A stretch of DNA of 64,000 bases from TMP-24 sp046348855 (lineage in GTDB: Bacteria > Pseudomonadota > Alphaproteobacteria > Rhodobacterales > Rhodobacteraceae). The notes under the pieces were generated by a model that saw only the letters and a program-made list of their open reading frames with translations, made no database searches and was not told the origin of the DNA. Both the position numbers and the translations under genes were made by a program. The stretch is from NCBI GenBank assembly GCA_046348855.1, contig JAXMDK010000007.1:1-64000 (forward strand). The letters run 5' to 3'. Shown here piece by piece: positions 28,816-39,607 of this stretch. How positions within the stretch are numbered: the first letter of the stretch is position 1; each line of letters begins with the position of its first letter.

Positions 28816-30135
28816 ATGACCCAGACAACTCCCACGACACCGGCGTCGCAGGCCGACGAAGGTGCGGTCGCGCGGTTCTTCCGCGCCACCGAAATCGACA
28901 CGCGCCTGCTGGGCATGGTCGGGGCGCTGGTCCTGATCTGGATCGGCTTTCACCTTTATGGCGCGCTGTTCAAGACCGGCGGGCAGTTCCTGACCCCGCG
29001 CAACCTGTGGAACCTGTCGGTGCAGACCGCCTCGATCGGGATCATGGCGACGGGAATGGTGCTGGTGATCGTGACCCGCAACATCGACCTGTCGGTCGGC
29101 TCGATCCTGGGGTTCTGCGCCATCGCAATGGGCGAATTGCAGGTGAACGTCCTGCCGCAATACCTGGGCCTTGGCCATCCGCTGATCTGGATCATCGCCG
29201 TGCTGGCCGGGCTGACGATCGGGGCGCTGATCGGGGCCTTTCACGGGTTCCTGATCGCCTACGGGCGCATTCCATCCTTCATCGTCACGCTGGGCGGGCT
29301 TCTGGTCTGGCGCGGCGCCGCCTTCCTGGTGGCGCGGGGCGAGACGATCTCGCCGATCGATTCGACCTTCCAGCTTCTGGGCGGCGGGCCTTATGGGTCT
29401 ATCGGGGCGACGGGCAGCTGGATCGTCGGACTGCTGGCCGCCTCCGCCATCCTGTGGATGCTGTATACCGGCCGGGTCCAGCGGCGCAAACACGGCTTCA
29501 CCCTCAGGCCGATGTGGGCCGAATATTTCCTGGGCGCGGTCGGCTGCGGGGTGGTCCTGGGCGCGGTGCTGCTGGTCAATGCCTATCCCTGGCCGATAGG
29601 GATCGTGAAGGCCTATGCCGATGCGCACGGCATCGCCGTGCCCGAGGGGGGGCTGTTCATTTCACACGGGTTCGCCATCCCGGTGCTGATCCTGATCGCC
29701 GTCGGGATCATCATGACCATCCTCGCCACCCGGACCCGGTTCGGCCGCTATGCCTTTGCCATGGGCGGCAACCCGGACGCCGCCGAACTGTCGGGCATCA
29801 ACACCCGGCTGATGACCATCAAGATCTTCGCGCTGATGGGGCTGCTCGCCGGTCTGTCGGCGGTGGTTTCGTCGGCGCGCCTGAATTCCGCGACCAACGC
29901 ACTGGGCACGCTGGACGAACTTTACGTCATCGCCTCGGCGGTGATCGGCGGCACATCGCTGGCTGGCGGGGTCGGCACCATCTACGGCGCGATCCTCGGG
30001 GCGCTGGTGATGCAGTCGCTGCAGACCGGGATGGTGCTGATCGGGTTCGACGCCGCGATCCAGCAGGTCGTGGTCGGCAGCGTGCTGGTGCTGGCCGTGT
30101 TTCTTGACATCCTTTACCGCCGCAAATCCAAGTGA
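28816..30135 (+). CDS. xylH: D-xylose ABC transporter, permease
   Basis: A 439-residue permease of the ribose/xylose class with about ten hydrophobic segments. GMVLVIVTRNIDLSVGSILGF is the family signature near residue 90, and AFAMGGNPDAAELSGINTRLM lies in the coupling region near the C-terminal half. It is longer than Escherichia coli XylH (393) because of a 45-residue segment with an extra hydrophobic stretch (about 210-270). It forms the membrane channel with XylG as motor. I took the ATG at 28816, five codons into the longest frame. Confidence 0.93.
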   Translation: MTQTTPTTPASQADEGAVARFFRATEIDTRLLGMVGALVLIWIGFHLYGALFKTGGQFLTPRNLWNLSVQTASIGIMATGMVLVIVTRNIDLSVGSILGFCAIAMGELQVNVLPQYLGLGHPLIWIIAVLAGLTIGALIGAFHGFLIAYGRIPSFIVTLGGLLVWRGAAFLVARGETISPIDSTFQLLGGGPYGSIGATGSWIVGLLAASAILWMLYTGRVQRRKHGFTLRPMWAEYFLGAVGCGVVLGAVLLVNAYPWPIGIVKAYADAHGIAVPEGGLFISHGFAIPVLILIAVGIIMTILATRTRFGRYAFAMGGNPDAAELSGINTRLMTIKIFALMGLLAGLSAVVSSARLNSATNALGTLDELYVIASAVIGGTSLAGGVGTIYGAILGALVMQSLQTGMVLIGFDAAIQQVVVGSVLVLAVFLDILYRRKSK

Positions 30136-30146
30136 GGGGGGCGAAC

Positions 30147-30907
<761 letters not shown>

Positions 30908-30908
<1 letters not shown>

Positions 30909-32344
30909 TGTATCTGGGGCTCGATCTCGGCACGTCGGGCCTCAAGGGCCTGGTGGTCGACGGCGCGCAAAAGATCGTCGCCGAGGCCACCGCGCCCTTG
31001 TCGGTTTCGCGGCCCCAGGCCGGCTGGTCGGAGCAATCCCCGGCCGACTGGATCACCGCCGCCGAGGCGGTGCTGCTGGCGCTGCAGCCCGAGGTCCGGC
31101 GGGCCATCGACGGCATCGGCCTGTCCGGCCAAATGCACGGCGCCACGCTTCTGGATGCGTCCGACAACGTGCTGCGCCCCTGTATCCTGTGGAACGACAC
31201 CCGCGCCCATGCCGAGGCGGCGCGACTGGACGCCAACCCCCGGTTCCGGGCGTTGACGGGCAATATCGTCTTTCCCGGCTTTACCGCCCCCAAGCTGGCA
31301 TGGGTCAAGACCCACGAACCTGAAATCTTCCGGCAGGTGGCGAAGGTGCTGCTGCCCAAGGACTATCTGCGGCTGTGGCTGACCGGCGAACATGCGGCGG
31401 AAATGTCGGACGCGGCCGGGACAAGCTGGCTGGATTGCGCGCGCCGCGACTGGTCGGATGAGCTACTGGCCGCCACCGACCTGTCGCGGGACCATATGCC
31501 AAGGCTGGTCGAGGGGTCCGCGGTTTCGGGGGGCTTGCGCGGCGATCTGGCCGCCCGGTTCGGGATGCGGGCTGGAATCACGGTTGCCGGCGGCGGCGGC
31601 GACAATGCGGCTTCGGGCGTTGGGGTGGGCGTGGTGGATGCCGGGCAGGCCTTCGTGTCGCTGGGCACGTCCGGCGTCCTCTTCGCAGCCAACGACGGCT
31701 ATCGGCCCGATGCGGCCACGGCGGTCCATACATTCTGCCATGCCTTGCCGGGCAAGTGGCACCAGATGGGCGTGATCCTGGCGGCAACCGACGCGCTGAA
31801 CTGGTTCGCCCGGCTGGCCGGGACCGATGCGGCGACCCTGACCGCCGATCTCGGCCAGCTGCGGGCGCCGGGGCGGACCTGTTTCCTGCCCTATCTGGGT
31901 GGCGAACGCACGCCGCTGAACGACGCCAACATCCGCGGCGGCTTTACCGGGCTTGAACATGCGACCGACCGGCAGGCGGCGACGCGGGCGGTGCTGGAAG
32001 GCGTGACCTTCGCCATCCGCGATTGCCGCGACGCGCTGGCCGCGACCGGCACCCGGATCGGCCGGCTTCTGGCGGTGGGCGGCGGATCGCGGTCGGACTA
32101 TTGGCTGGCGGCCATCGCGACGGCGCTGGGAACGCCGGTCGCCGTGCCGGTCGCCGGAGATTTCGGCGGGGCCTTCGGCGCGGCGCGACTGGCGATCATG
32201 GCCGCCACCGGAGCCGGCGCCGAAATCGCCACGCCCCCCGCCATAGACCGGACCATCGACCCCGACCCCGACCTTTCTGACGCCTTTGATGACGGGCACC
32301 GACGCTTTCGCGCCGCCCAGACCGCTTACCGGAGCCTCACATGA
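30908..32344 (+). CDS. xylB: xylulokinase
   Basis: A 478-residue FGGY-family kinase: YLGLDLGTSGLKGLVV at the N-terminus, GLSGQMHGATLLD, ILWNDTRAHAE, and the phosphate-binding VSLGTSGVLF. It phosphorylates D-xylulose to xylulose-5-phosphate for the pentose phosphate pathway. The start overlaps the xylG stop (TGATG) and the stop overlaps xylA (ATGA), so the operon is tightly coupled. Confidence 0.96.
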
Positions 32345-33642
32345 CCGACTTCTTCCGCAATATTCCGAAAATCCGCTACGAAGGCCCGGACACGGCCAAC
32401 GAATTCGCCTTCCGCCACTACAACCCCGATGAAGTGGTGATGGGCAAGCGGCTGGAGGATCACCTGCGCTTTGCCGTCGCCTATTGGCACAGCTTTGCCT
32501 GGCCGGGCAACGATCCGTTCGGCGGCCAGACGTTCGAGCGGCCGTGGTTCGGCGACACGATGGAAAAGGCGCGGCTGAAGGCGGACGTCGCCTTCGAGAT
32601 GTTCGACATCGTCAGCGCGCCCTTCTTCTGCTTTCACGATGCCGACGCCCGCCCCGAAGGCGCGAGCCTGGCGGAAAGCCTGCGCAACCTGGATGAGATC
32701 ACCGATTATTTCGCCGCCAAGATGGAAGGGTCGCGGACGCGGCTCTTGTGGGGCACGGCAAACCTGTTTTCGCACCGGCGTTTCATGGCGGGGGCAGCGA
32801 CCAACCCTGACCCCGAGGTCTTCGCCTATGCTGCCGCGACGGTGCGGGCCTGCATGGACGCGACCCACCGGCTGGGCGGCCAGAATTATGTGCTGTGGGG
32901 CGGACGCGAAGGCTACGAGACGCTGCTGAACACCGATCTGACCCGCGAGGCCGACCATGCCGGTCGCTTCCTGCGGATGGTCGTCGACTACAAGCACAAG
33001 ATCGGTTTCAAGGGCGCGATCCTGATCGAGCCCAAGCCGCAGGAGCCGTCCAAGCACCAGTATGATTATGACGTGGCCACGGTCTATGGGTTCCTGCGGC
33101 GCTTCGGGCTGGAGGGCGAGGTCAAGGTGAACATCGAACAGGGGCATGCAATCCTGGCCGGCCATTCGTTCGAGCACGAACTGGCATTGGCCGCGTCGCT
33201 GGGGCTGTTCGGGTCGATCGACATGAACCGCAACGACTATCAGTCGGGCTGGGACACCGACCAGTTCCCCGACAACGTGCCGGAGATGGCGCGTGCCTAT
33301 TACGAGGTGCTGAAGGCCGGCGGCTTTACGACCGGCGGCACCAATTTCGACGCCAAGCTGCGCCGCCAGTCGCTGGACCCCGAAGACCTGATCCTCGCCC
33401 ATGTCGGCGCGATGGATGTCTGCGCGCGCGCCCTGAAGGCCGCCGCCGCACTTCTGGAAGATGGCGCGCTCGAGGCCGCCCGCAAGGCCCGCTATGCCGG
33501 CTGGGACCGGCCAGAGAATCAGCGGATGCTGGCGTCGGACCTGGCAACGGTCGCCGACAATGCGCTGAAAAGGGCGATAGACCCCCGTCCGGTGTCTGGC
33601 CGGCAGGAGCGGTTGGAGAACATCTGGAACCGATTTGTCTGA
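32341..33642 (+). CDS. xylA: xylose isomerase
   Basis: A 433-residue TIM-barrel isomerase. FCFHDADARPEG carries the catalytic His99-Asp102 pair; EPKPQEPSKHQYDYD, VNIEQGHAILAGHSFEHE and DTDQFPDN provide metal-binding residues. It interconverts D-xylose and D-xylulose using two divalent cations. Length is typical of class II enzymes. It is the last gene of the operon; no clear hairpin terminator follows. Confidence 0.97.
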   Translation: MTDFFRNIPKIRYEGPDTANEFAFRHYNPDEVVMGKRLEDHLRFAVAYWHSFAWPGNDPFGGQTFERPWFGDTMEKARLKADVAFEMFDIVSAPFFCFHDADARPEGASLAESLRNLDEITDYFAAKMEGSRTRLLWGTANLFSHRRFMAGAATNPDPEVFAYAAATVRACMDATHRLGGQNYVLWGGREGYETLLNTDLTREADHAGRFLRMVVDYKHKIGFKGAILIEPKPQEPSKHQYDYDVATVYGFLRRFGLEGEVKVNIEQGHAILAGHSFEHELALAASLGLFGSIDMNRNDYQSGWDTDQFPDNVPEMARAYYEVLKAGGFTTGGTNFDAKLRRQSLDPEDLILAHVGAMDVCARALKAAAALLEDGALEAARKARYAGWDRPENQRMLASDLATVADNALKRAIDPRPVSGRQERLENIWNRFV

Positions 33643-33916
33643 GATTCCGCGTCATTCCGCCACAATTCCCGGATTTTCCCGTCAGTAGGTGATTCTTTCG
33701 GCATGGTTAACAATCTGTTTTGTTTGACGTTTCTGTTCTGCCGTCACTTAACGTGCGTTCGATGAAACTGTTGCGTTTCTGCATACAAATCGTTTCGTCT
33801 TGTCTGGAAGATGAACGTTGCGATTTGCATTTTGGTTGTCTTATCAACCATATAGTAACGTTGCGGAACCAGGGGGCTGGGTCTTCGCGACAAGAAGCCT
33901 CGTGGAGAACGGCAGA
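33643..33916 (+). promoter_or_regulatory. AT-rich non-coding region upstream of the sugar transferase
   Basis: Clearly richer in A+T than its surroundings and without a credible gene. It contains an inverted repeat TGGTTG-N6-CAACCA at 33833-33850 immediately before TATAGT (33851-33856), which could be a -10 element; no -35 at good spacing is obvious. TTAA-N7-TTTT at 33707-33721 is a half match to a CtrA site. A regulated promoter for the downstream gene is inferred. Confidence 0.45.
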
Positions 33917-34588
33917 ATGACCGTGCCCTATGCTGACTTTTCGGATGTGTGCCCTGTGTGTGTGCCCAGCAGTTTCTACAGTAACATCGGAAAACGCTTG
34001 CTGGATGTCGGGTTGGTCGTGCTGACGCTTCCGGTGGTCCTGCCGCTTCTGGCGATCATCCTGGGCCTGACCGCGATTGACGGCGGCAAGCCGCTCTATG
34101 TCCAGCGCCGGATCGGGCGGGGAGGGCAGGAATTCCGCTGCTGGAAGGTGCGAACCATGGTTCACAACGCCGGCGAGGTACTCGACGAGCTGATGAGCCG
34201 CGATCCCGCCGTGGCGCGTGAATGGACCGAAAACCAGAAGCTGACCCGCGATCCGCGCATCACCGCCTTCGGCCGCTTGTTGCGCCGCACCAGCCTGGAC
34301 GAGTTGCCGCAGATCTTCAACGTGCTGAACGGCACCATGTCGCTGGTCGGCCCCCGGCCCTTCACCCCCGAACAGCAGGCGCTTTACGCCGACGGCCGTC
34401 TGGGCGCTGCCTACTACGATTTGCGCCCGGGCATTTCTGGGCTGTGGCAGGTTTGCCGCCGCAATGCCGGTTCGTTCGCCGAGCGCGTCCGCTATGACGA
34501 GGAATATGGCCAGCGGCTGGCCCTTGGCTTTGACCTGTGGATCCTGTTCAGCACCGTATCGGTGGTGCTGTCGGCAACCGGAATATAG
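33917..34588 (+). CDS. undecaprenyl-phosphate sugar transferase (exopolysaccharide initiating family)
   Basis: A 223-residue bacterial sugar transferase of the WcaJ/ExoY class. One hydrophobic segment (LLDVGLVVLTLPVVLPLLAIILGL) leads to the catalytic domain: PLYVQRRIGRGGQEFRCWKVRTM, LTRDPRITAFGRLLRRTSLDELPQ and LVGPRPFTPEQQ. It transfers a hexose-1-phosphate to undecaprenyl phosphate, the first step of exopolysaccharide repeat assembly. The ATG at 33917 has GGAG nine bases upstream. It stands alone between the xyl operon and dnaQ, so any partner polysaccharide genes are elsewhere. Confidence 0.93.
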   Translation: MTVPYADFSDVCPVCVPSSFYSNIGKRLLDVGLVVLTLPVVLPLLAIILGLTAIDGGKPLYVQRRIGRGGQEFRCWKVRTMVHNAGEVLDELMSRDPAVAREWTENQKLTRDPRITAFGRLLRRTSLDELPQIFNVLNGTMSLVGPRPFTPEQQALYADGRLGAAYYDLRPGISGLWQVCRRNAGSFAERVRYDEEYGQRLALGFDLWILFSTVSVVLSATGI

Positions 34589-34597
34589 CAAACAGTC

Positions 34598-35299
34598 CTA
34601 GCCGAACTTCTTCCACAGAGCCTTTTCACCCATGCTGTCGACAAAGGCAGCATGGGCTTTCGCTTCGGCTTCGGTCAGGCGCGAGGGCAGGGGCGCGGCG
34701 CGGCGCGGCGCCGTCCAGTTGCCATTGTCGATGGTTTGGCCCGGCGCTGCCTCGGGTGCCGGGGCGGCAAGGCCGAAGTCGGGCTGCCGGCCGCCGATCA
34801 GCTCCAGATAGACTTCGGCCAGCAGTTCGCTGTCCAACAGCGCGCCGTGCTTTTCGCGGGCCGAATTGTCGATCCCGAAGCGCCGGCACAGGGCATCGAG
34901 CGAGGCCGGGGCGCCCGGAAACCGGCGGCGCGCCAAGGCGACGGTATCCAGCGCCCGGTCCGGGCCGAGCGTGGGCAGCCCGGCCCAGTTCAGCTCGGCA
35001 TTCAGGAATTTCATGTCGAAGGCGGCGTTGTGGATCACCAGCCGCGAATCCTCGCCCAGAAAGTCGAGGAATGCCTGGGCGATGGCGGCGAAGCGCGGCT
35101 TGTCGCGCAGGAAATCGTCGCCGAGGCCGTGAACATCGAACGCCTCTTTCGGCATCTGGCGGTCGGGATTCAGATAGTGGTGGAAGGTGCGGCCGGTGGG
35201 CATGTGGTTGGCCAGTTCGATCGCGCCGATCTCGACGATGCGGTGGCCTTCGGCCGGCTCGAAGCCGGTGGTTTCGGTGTCCAGAACGATTTCACGCAT
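34598..35299 (-). CDS. dnaQ: DNA polymerase III epsilon subunit, proofreading exonuclease
   Basis: A 233-residue DEDDh exonuclease: ExoI IVLDTETTGFEP, HRIVEIGAIEL, ExoII VIHNAAFDMKFLNAEL, ExoIII REKHGALLDSELLAEVYLEL. It removes misincorporated bases during replication and binds the polymerase alpha subunit through its C-terminal tail. I used the ATG at 35299, which places MREIVLDTETTG at the start. It overlaps coaE by eight bases and is convergent with the sugar transferase. Confidence 0.96.
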   Translation of the reverse strand: MREIVLDTETTGFEPAEGHRIVEIGAIELANHMPTGRTFHHYLNPDRQMPKEAFDVHGLGDDFLRDKPRFAAIAQAFLDFLGEDSRLVIHNAAFDMKFLNAELNWAGLPTLGPDRALDTVALARRRFPGAPASLDALCRRFGIDNSAREKHGALLDSELLAEVYLELIGGRQPDFGLAAPAPEAAPGQTIDNGNWTAPRRAAPLPSRLTEAEAKAHAAFVDSMGEKALWKKFG

Positions 35300-35894
35300 G
35301 GTTCGGTTCCAGTCTGGCAATCAGCGCGCGGACAGCCGCGCGGGCAGCGTCGAGGGTCGTGGTTTCGATGACATGGGTGGCGCGCGCCCGCTTTTCGGCG
35401 TCGGGCATCTGGCGGGCAAGGATGGTCTGAAAGTGGTCGGCGGTCATGCCCGGCCGCTCCATCACCCGGGCGCGCTGGACCTCGAGCGGCGCCGTGACCA
35501 CCACGGTTGCATCGACCGTCTTGTCCGCACCAGTCTCGAACAGCAGCGGGATGTCCAGAACGATCAGGCGCGCACCCATCGCCGCCGCCCCGGCAATGAA
35601 CCCGGCGCGGTGCGAGGCCACCAGCGGATGCACCAGCGCCTCGATCCGCGTCAGAGCGGCAGGGTCGGCGGCGATATGGGCTTTCAGCCGCGCCCGGTCG
35701 ACAAACCCGCCTTTCGCGGCATCGGGAAACAGCACGGCGATGCCGGCAACCGCTGCGCCGCCGGCAGCGTAGAGGGCATGGACGGTGGCGTCGGCGTCCC
35801 AGACCGGAATGCCTTCGGCGGCGAACAGGGCGGCGGTGGTCGACTTGCCCATGCCGATCGAGCCGGTCAGGCCCAGCAGGAACGGCTGGCTCAT
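35292..35894 (-). CDS. coaE: dephospho-CoA kinase
   Basis: A 200-residue P-loop kinase with Walker A GLTGSIGMGKST near residue 9, PVWDADATVH, and IVLDIPLLFETG. It phosphorylates the ribose 3'-hydroxyl of dephospho-CoA, the last step in coenzyme A synthesis. It overlaps aroE by four bases and dnaQ by eight, within a conserved origin-proximal operon. Confidence 0.96.
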   Translation of the reverse strand: MSQPFLLGLTGSIGMGKSTTAALFAAEGIPVWDADATVHALYAAGGAAVAGIAVLFPDAAKGGFVDRARLKAHIAADPAALTRIEALVHPLVASHRAGFIAGAAAMGARLIVLDIPLLFETGADKTVDATVVVTAPLEVQRARVMERPGMTADHFQTILARQMPDAEKRARATHVIETTTLDAARAAVRALIARLEPNHA

Positions 35895-36730
35895 TCGGCC
35901 AGAACCGCGTCGCGGGTGGCCTGGTCAACCTCGGGCTTGACCCCGAACCAGCGCTCGAACCCCGGAACCGCCTGATGCAACAGCATGCCGAGCCCGTCGA
36001 CAACCGTGCAGCCGATCGCCTCGGCCTCGGTCAGGAGGCGGGTTTTCAGCGGCACATAGACCAGATCGGTCACCGTGGCCTTCGGCGACAGGGCATCCAG
36101 CGGCACACGGAATTCGGGCTTGCCGACCATGCCCAGCGACGAGGTGTTCACCACCGTCACCGCATCTTCCAGCATGTTGCCCGCCTGCGACCAGTCCAGC
36201 ACCAGCACCTTCGCGCCGAATTCGGTCCGCAGCGCCTCGGCCCGGGCCTTGGTCCGGTTGGACAGGCGGATTTCCGGCACGCCCACTTCAAGCAGCGAGG
36301 CGATGACCGCCCGCGCCGCGCCACCAGCGCCGATCACCGCCGCCGGGCCCGAGGCCGGCCGCCAGTCGGGCGCGTTTTGCCGCAAGTTGGCGGTGAAGCC
36401 ATAGCCATCGGTATTGTCGGCATGGATGCGGCCATCGCGGCGGAAGATCAGCGTGTTGGCCGCCCCGATCAGCGCGGCGCGGTCGGTGACGATGTCGGCC
36501 AGCGACAGCACCGCCTCCTTGTGGGGGATGGTGACGTTGCAGCCGACGAACCCGGCCTTCGGCAAGGCGCGGATCACCTGTTCCAGATCTTCGGGCGACA
36601 CTTCCAGCGGCACGTAATGGCCGGCGATCCCGTATTTCTTCAGCCAGTAGCCATGCAGCCGGGGCGAGCGGGAATGTGCTACGGGCGCGCCAATGACGCC
36701 GGCAAGCGGAATGCGGGAAAGTTCGGTCAT
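35891..36730 (-). CDS. aroE: shikimate dehydrogenase
   Basis: A 279-residue enzyme. HSRSPRLHGYW binds shikimate, NVTIPHKEAVL contains the catalytic lysine, ADNTDGYGF the paired aspartate, and AVIGAGGAARAV the NADP(H)-binding glycine loop. It reduces 3-dehydroshikimate in aromatic amino-acid synthesis. The ATG at 36730 overlaps the maf stop by four bases. Confidence 0.96.
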   Translation of the reverse strand: MTELSRIPLAGVIGAPVAHSRSPRLHGYWLKKYGIAGHYVPLEVSPEDLEQVIRALPKAGFVGCNVTIPHKEAVLSLADIVTDRAALIGAANTLIFRRDGRIHADNTDGYGFTANLRQNAPDWRPASGPAAVIGAGGAARAVIASLLEVGVPEIRLSNRTKARAEALRTEFGAKVLVLDWSQAGNMLEDAVTVVNTSSLGMVGKPEFRVPLDALSPKATVTDLVYVPLKTRLLTEAEAIGCTVVDGLGMLLHQAVPGFERWFGVKPEVDQATRDAVLAE

Positions 36731-37338
36731 GTGCTGATGTCGCCGCGATTGTGAAGCCAGGTCAAGAGTTCGATCAGCGGAAGCCCGAGGATATGGAAGA
36801 AATCGCCGTCGATCCGGCTGAAAAGCCGCACGCCCTCGGCCTCGACATGGTAGCAGCCGACCGAATGGCGCACGCTGTCCCAGTTGCGGTCGAGATAGTC
36901 GGCGATGAAGGCTGGCCCCAGCGGGTGCATGGCCATCCGTGCCACCCCGACATGGCGCCAGAGCGGCCGCGCCGCCTGGCAGACCACCGCCGCGGTCAAG
37001 AGACGGTGTTCGCGCCCCGACAGGAAGGCCAGATGTTCGGTCGCCTCGGCCCGGTTTTCGGCCTTGGCGAAGATGCGGCCCTCGCATTCCAGCACCTGAT
37101 CGGCGCCGATGACCAACGCCTCGTGGTGCCGGTCGGACACTTTCAGCGCCTTCATCTCGGCCAGCAGGTCGGCCAGATCGCGGGCCGGGCCGCCTTCGGC
37201 CTGGTGCGAAAGGCGCACCGCCTCTTCGTCGATGCGTCCGGGGATCACCTGGAAGGACAGCCCGGCATTGCGCAGCATCCGCGACCGGGTTTCGGAGCCC
37301 GAGGCAAGGATGATCGGCGTTCGGGTGCCGGATGACAT
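36727..37338 (-). CDS. maf: Maf/YhdE-family nucleoside triphosphate pyrophosphatase
   Basis: A 203-residue protein with IILASGSETRSRMLRNAGL (substrate loop), ALVIGADQVLECEG (catalytic Asp) and IDGDFFHILGLPLIEL. Maf proteins hydrolyse dTTP, UTP or modified nucleotides to monophosphates and are linked to cell-division arrest when overproduced. It is the first gene of the maf-aroE-coaE-dnaQ run and starts at the edge of the large non-coding region. Confidence 0.93.
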   Translation of the reverse strand: MSSGTRTPIILASGSETRSRMLRNAGLSFQVIPGRIDEEAVRLSHQAEGGPARDLADLLAEMKALKVSDRHHEALVIGADQVLECEGRIFAKAENRAEATEHLAFLSGREHRLLTAAVVCQAARPLWRHVGVARMAMHPLGPAFIADYLDRNWDSVRHSVGCYHVEAEGVRLFSRIDGDFFHILGLPLIELLTWLHNRGDIST

Positions 37339-37740
37339 GGGGACGGACCTGTGGACAAGGGCAGGGGCAGAACGGCCGGCTTACGGGGACAGAACGTGGC
37401 TGAGCCGGAAGATGTGGGAAAGCCGCGATCTGTCAAGGCCCGCCGGGCAAACGGTCCCGGTGTGGAAACAGGACGGCCCGCCGTGTTGATCGGGAGCGGA
37501 GAGGCCGGCCTGTGAGTAAAATTGCCGCGCCTTCCGTCACTATTCGTGCTTCAATACATTGAAACTTATCGGTCTTTTTCCAAAGATCCGGCTTTCCACA
37601 GATTCGCCCCCGCAATTGCCCCTTGTGGATTGATCCGGGGAAGGAAAACTTATCCCGATGCCCACAGGGCCAAAGACATCATCATCTTTCCTTTTCTCTT
37701 TATTGATCATTAAGAGAAGCGAGATGAAACGGAGCCGAAA
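37339..37740. other. candidate chromosomal replication origin (oriC), between maf and hemJ
   Basis: A 402-base gap without a credible gene, the only one of its size here. It holds many DnaA-box-like 9-mers against TTATCCACA: 37350-37358 (minus, 8/9) and 7/9 matches at 37413, 37461, 37511, 37592, 37624 and 37650, on both strands. An AT-rich stretch lies at 37678-37720, next to hemJ. In Caulobacter the origin lies between hemE and the maf-aroE-coaE-dnaQ side, with rho-mnmE-mnmG-rsmG-parAB on the other, matching this layout except that hemE is not here. Function is inferred from site density and synteny only. Confidence 0.6.
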
Positions 37741-38190
37741 ATGACAGACTTCCTGGCGGCGGCCTATCCCTGGACCAAGGCCCTGCATGTGATCGCGGTG
37801 ATCGCCTGGATGGCCGGAATCTTCTATCTGCCACGGCTTTACGTCTACCATGCCGAGGAGGTCGAGAAGGGCAGCGCCACCGATCTTCTGTTCCAGAAGA
37901 TGGAACGGCGCCTACTGCGGGCGATCATGAACCCGGCGATGATCGCGGTCTGGATCCTCGGGCTGGCACTGGTCTTCACGCCGGGGGTTGTCAGCTGGTC
38001 GGAGATCTGGCCCTGGACCAAGGCGACCGGGGTTCTGGGCATGAGCTGGTTCCACCATTGGCTGGGCTACCGGCGCAAGGACTTCCTGGCCGGCAACAAT
38101 GTGCGGTCGGGGCGCACCTACAGGATCATGAACGAGGTGCCGACTGTGTTCCTGGCGCTGATCGTCCTGTCGGTGATCGTGAAATTCTGA
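37741..38190 (+). CDS. hemJ: protoporphyrinogen IX oxidase HemJ
   Basis: A 149-residue membrane protein with four hydrophobic segments. WTKALHVIAVIAWMAGIFYLPRLYVYH has the conserved heme-ligand histidine and the LPRLYVYH motif of the HemJ/UPF0093 family; NEVPTVFLALIVLSVIVKF closes the protein. It oxidises protoporphyrinogen IX in heme and chlorophyll synthesis in organisms lacking HemG and HemY. It follows the candidate origin and precedes rho. Confidence 0.93.
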   Translation: MTDFLAAAYPWTKALHVIAVIAWMAGIFYLPRLYVYHAEEVEKGSATDLLFQKMERRLLRAIMNPAMIAVWILGLALVFTPGVVSWSEIWPWTKATGVLGMSWFHHWLGYRRKDFLAGNNVRSGRTYRIMNEVPTVFLALIVLSVIVKF

Positions 38191-38306
38191 GCAATCATTG
38201 ACTTTCGGGCTTCGGCTGCGTAACTGGAGCCCGACCCTGCGTCCGCAGACGGTATTTCCCCTGAATATCCATGACCGCCCCGTCCCGGGGTGAACCGAGT
38301 TTCCCC
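38191..38306 (+). promoter_or_regulatory. hemJ-rho intergenic region with possible rho promoter and leader hairpin
   Basis: TTGACT at 38198-38203 could be a -35; no strong -10 is seen at 17 bases. An inverted repeat TCGGGCT...AGCCCGA spans 38205-38234 approximately, giving a leader or attenuator hairpin. Rho genes in other bacteria are autoregulated in the leader, but this is only a suggestion here. Confidence 0.3.
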
Positions 38307-39577
<1,271 letters not shown>

Positions 39578-39578
<1 letters not shown>

Positions 39579-39598
39579 TTTGTTCTTTTAGAACAAAT
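39578..39598. repeat. perfect 9-bp inverted repeat between rho and mnmE
   Basis: ATTTGTTCT (39578-39586), three-base spacer TTT, AGAACAAAT (39590-39598). It begins at the last base of the rho stop and ends nine bases before mnmE. AT-rich arms and no T-tract make it a poor terminator; it may be a protein-binding site. Confidence 0.6.
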
Positions 39599-39607
39599 GG
39601 TTGCACA

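Noticed and set aside
37698..37713. FnrL-type site near TTGATCATTAAG
   Set aside because: Lacks the second half-site ATCAA at four-base spacing.
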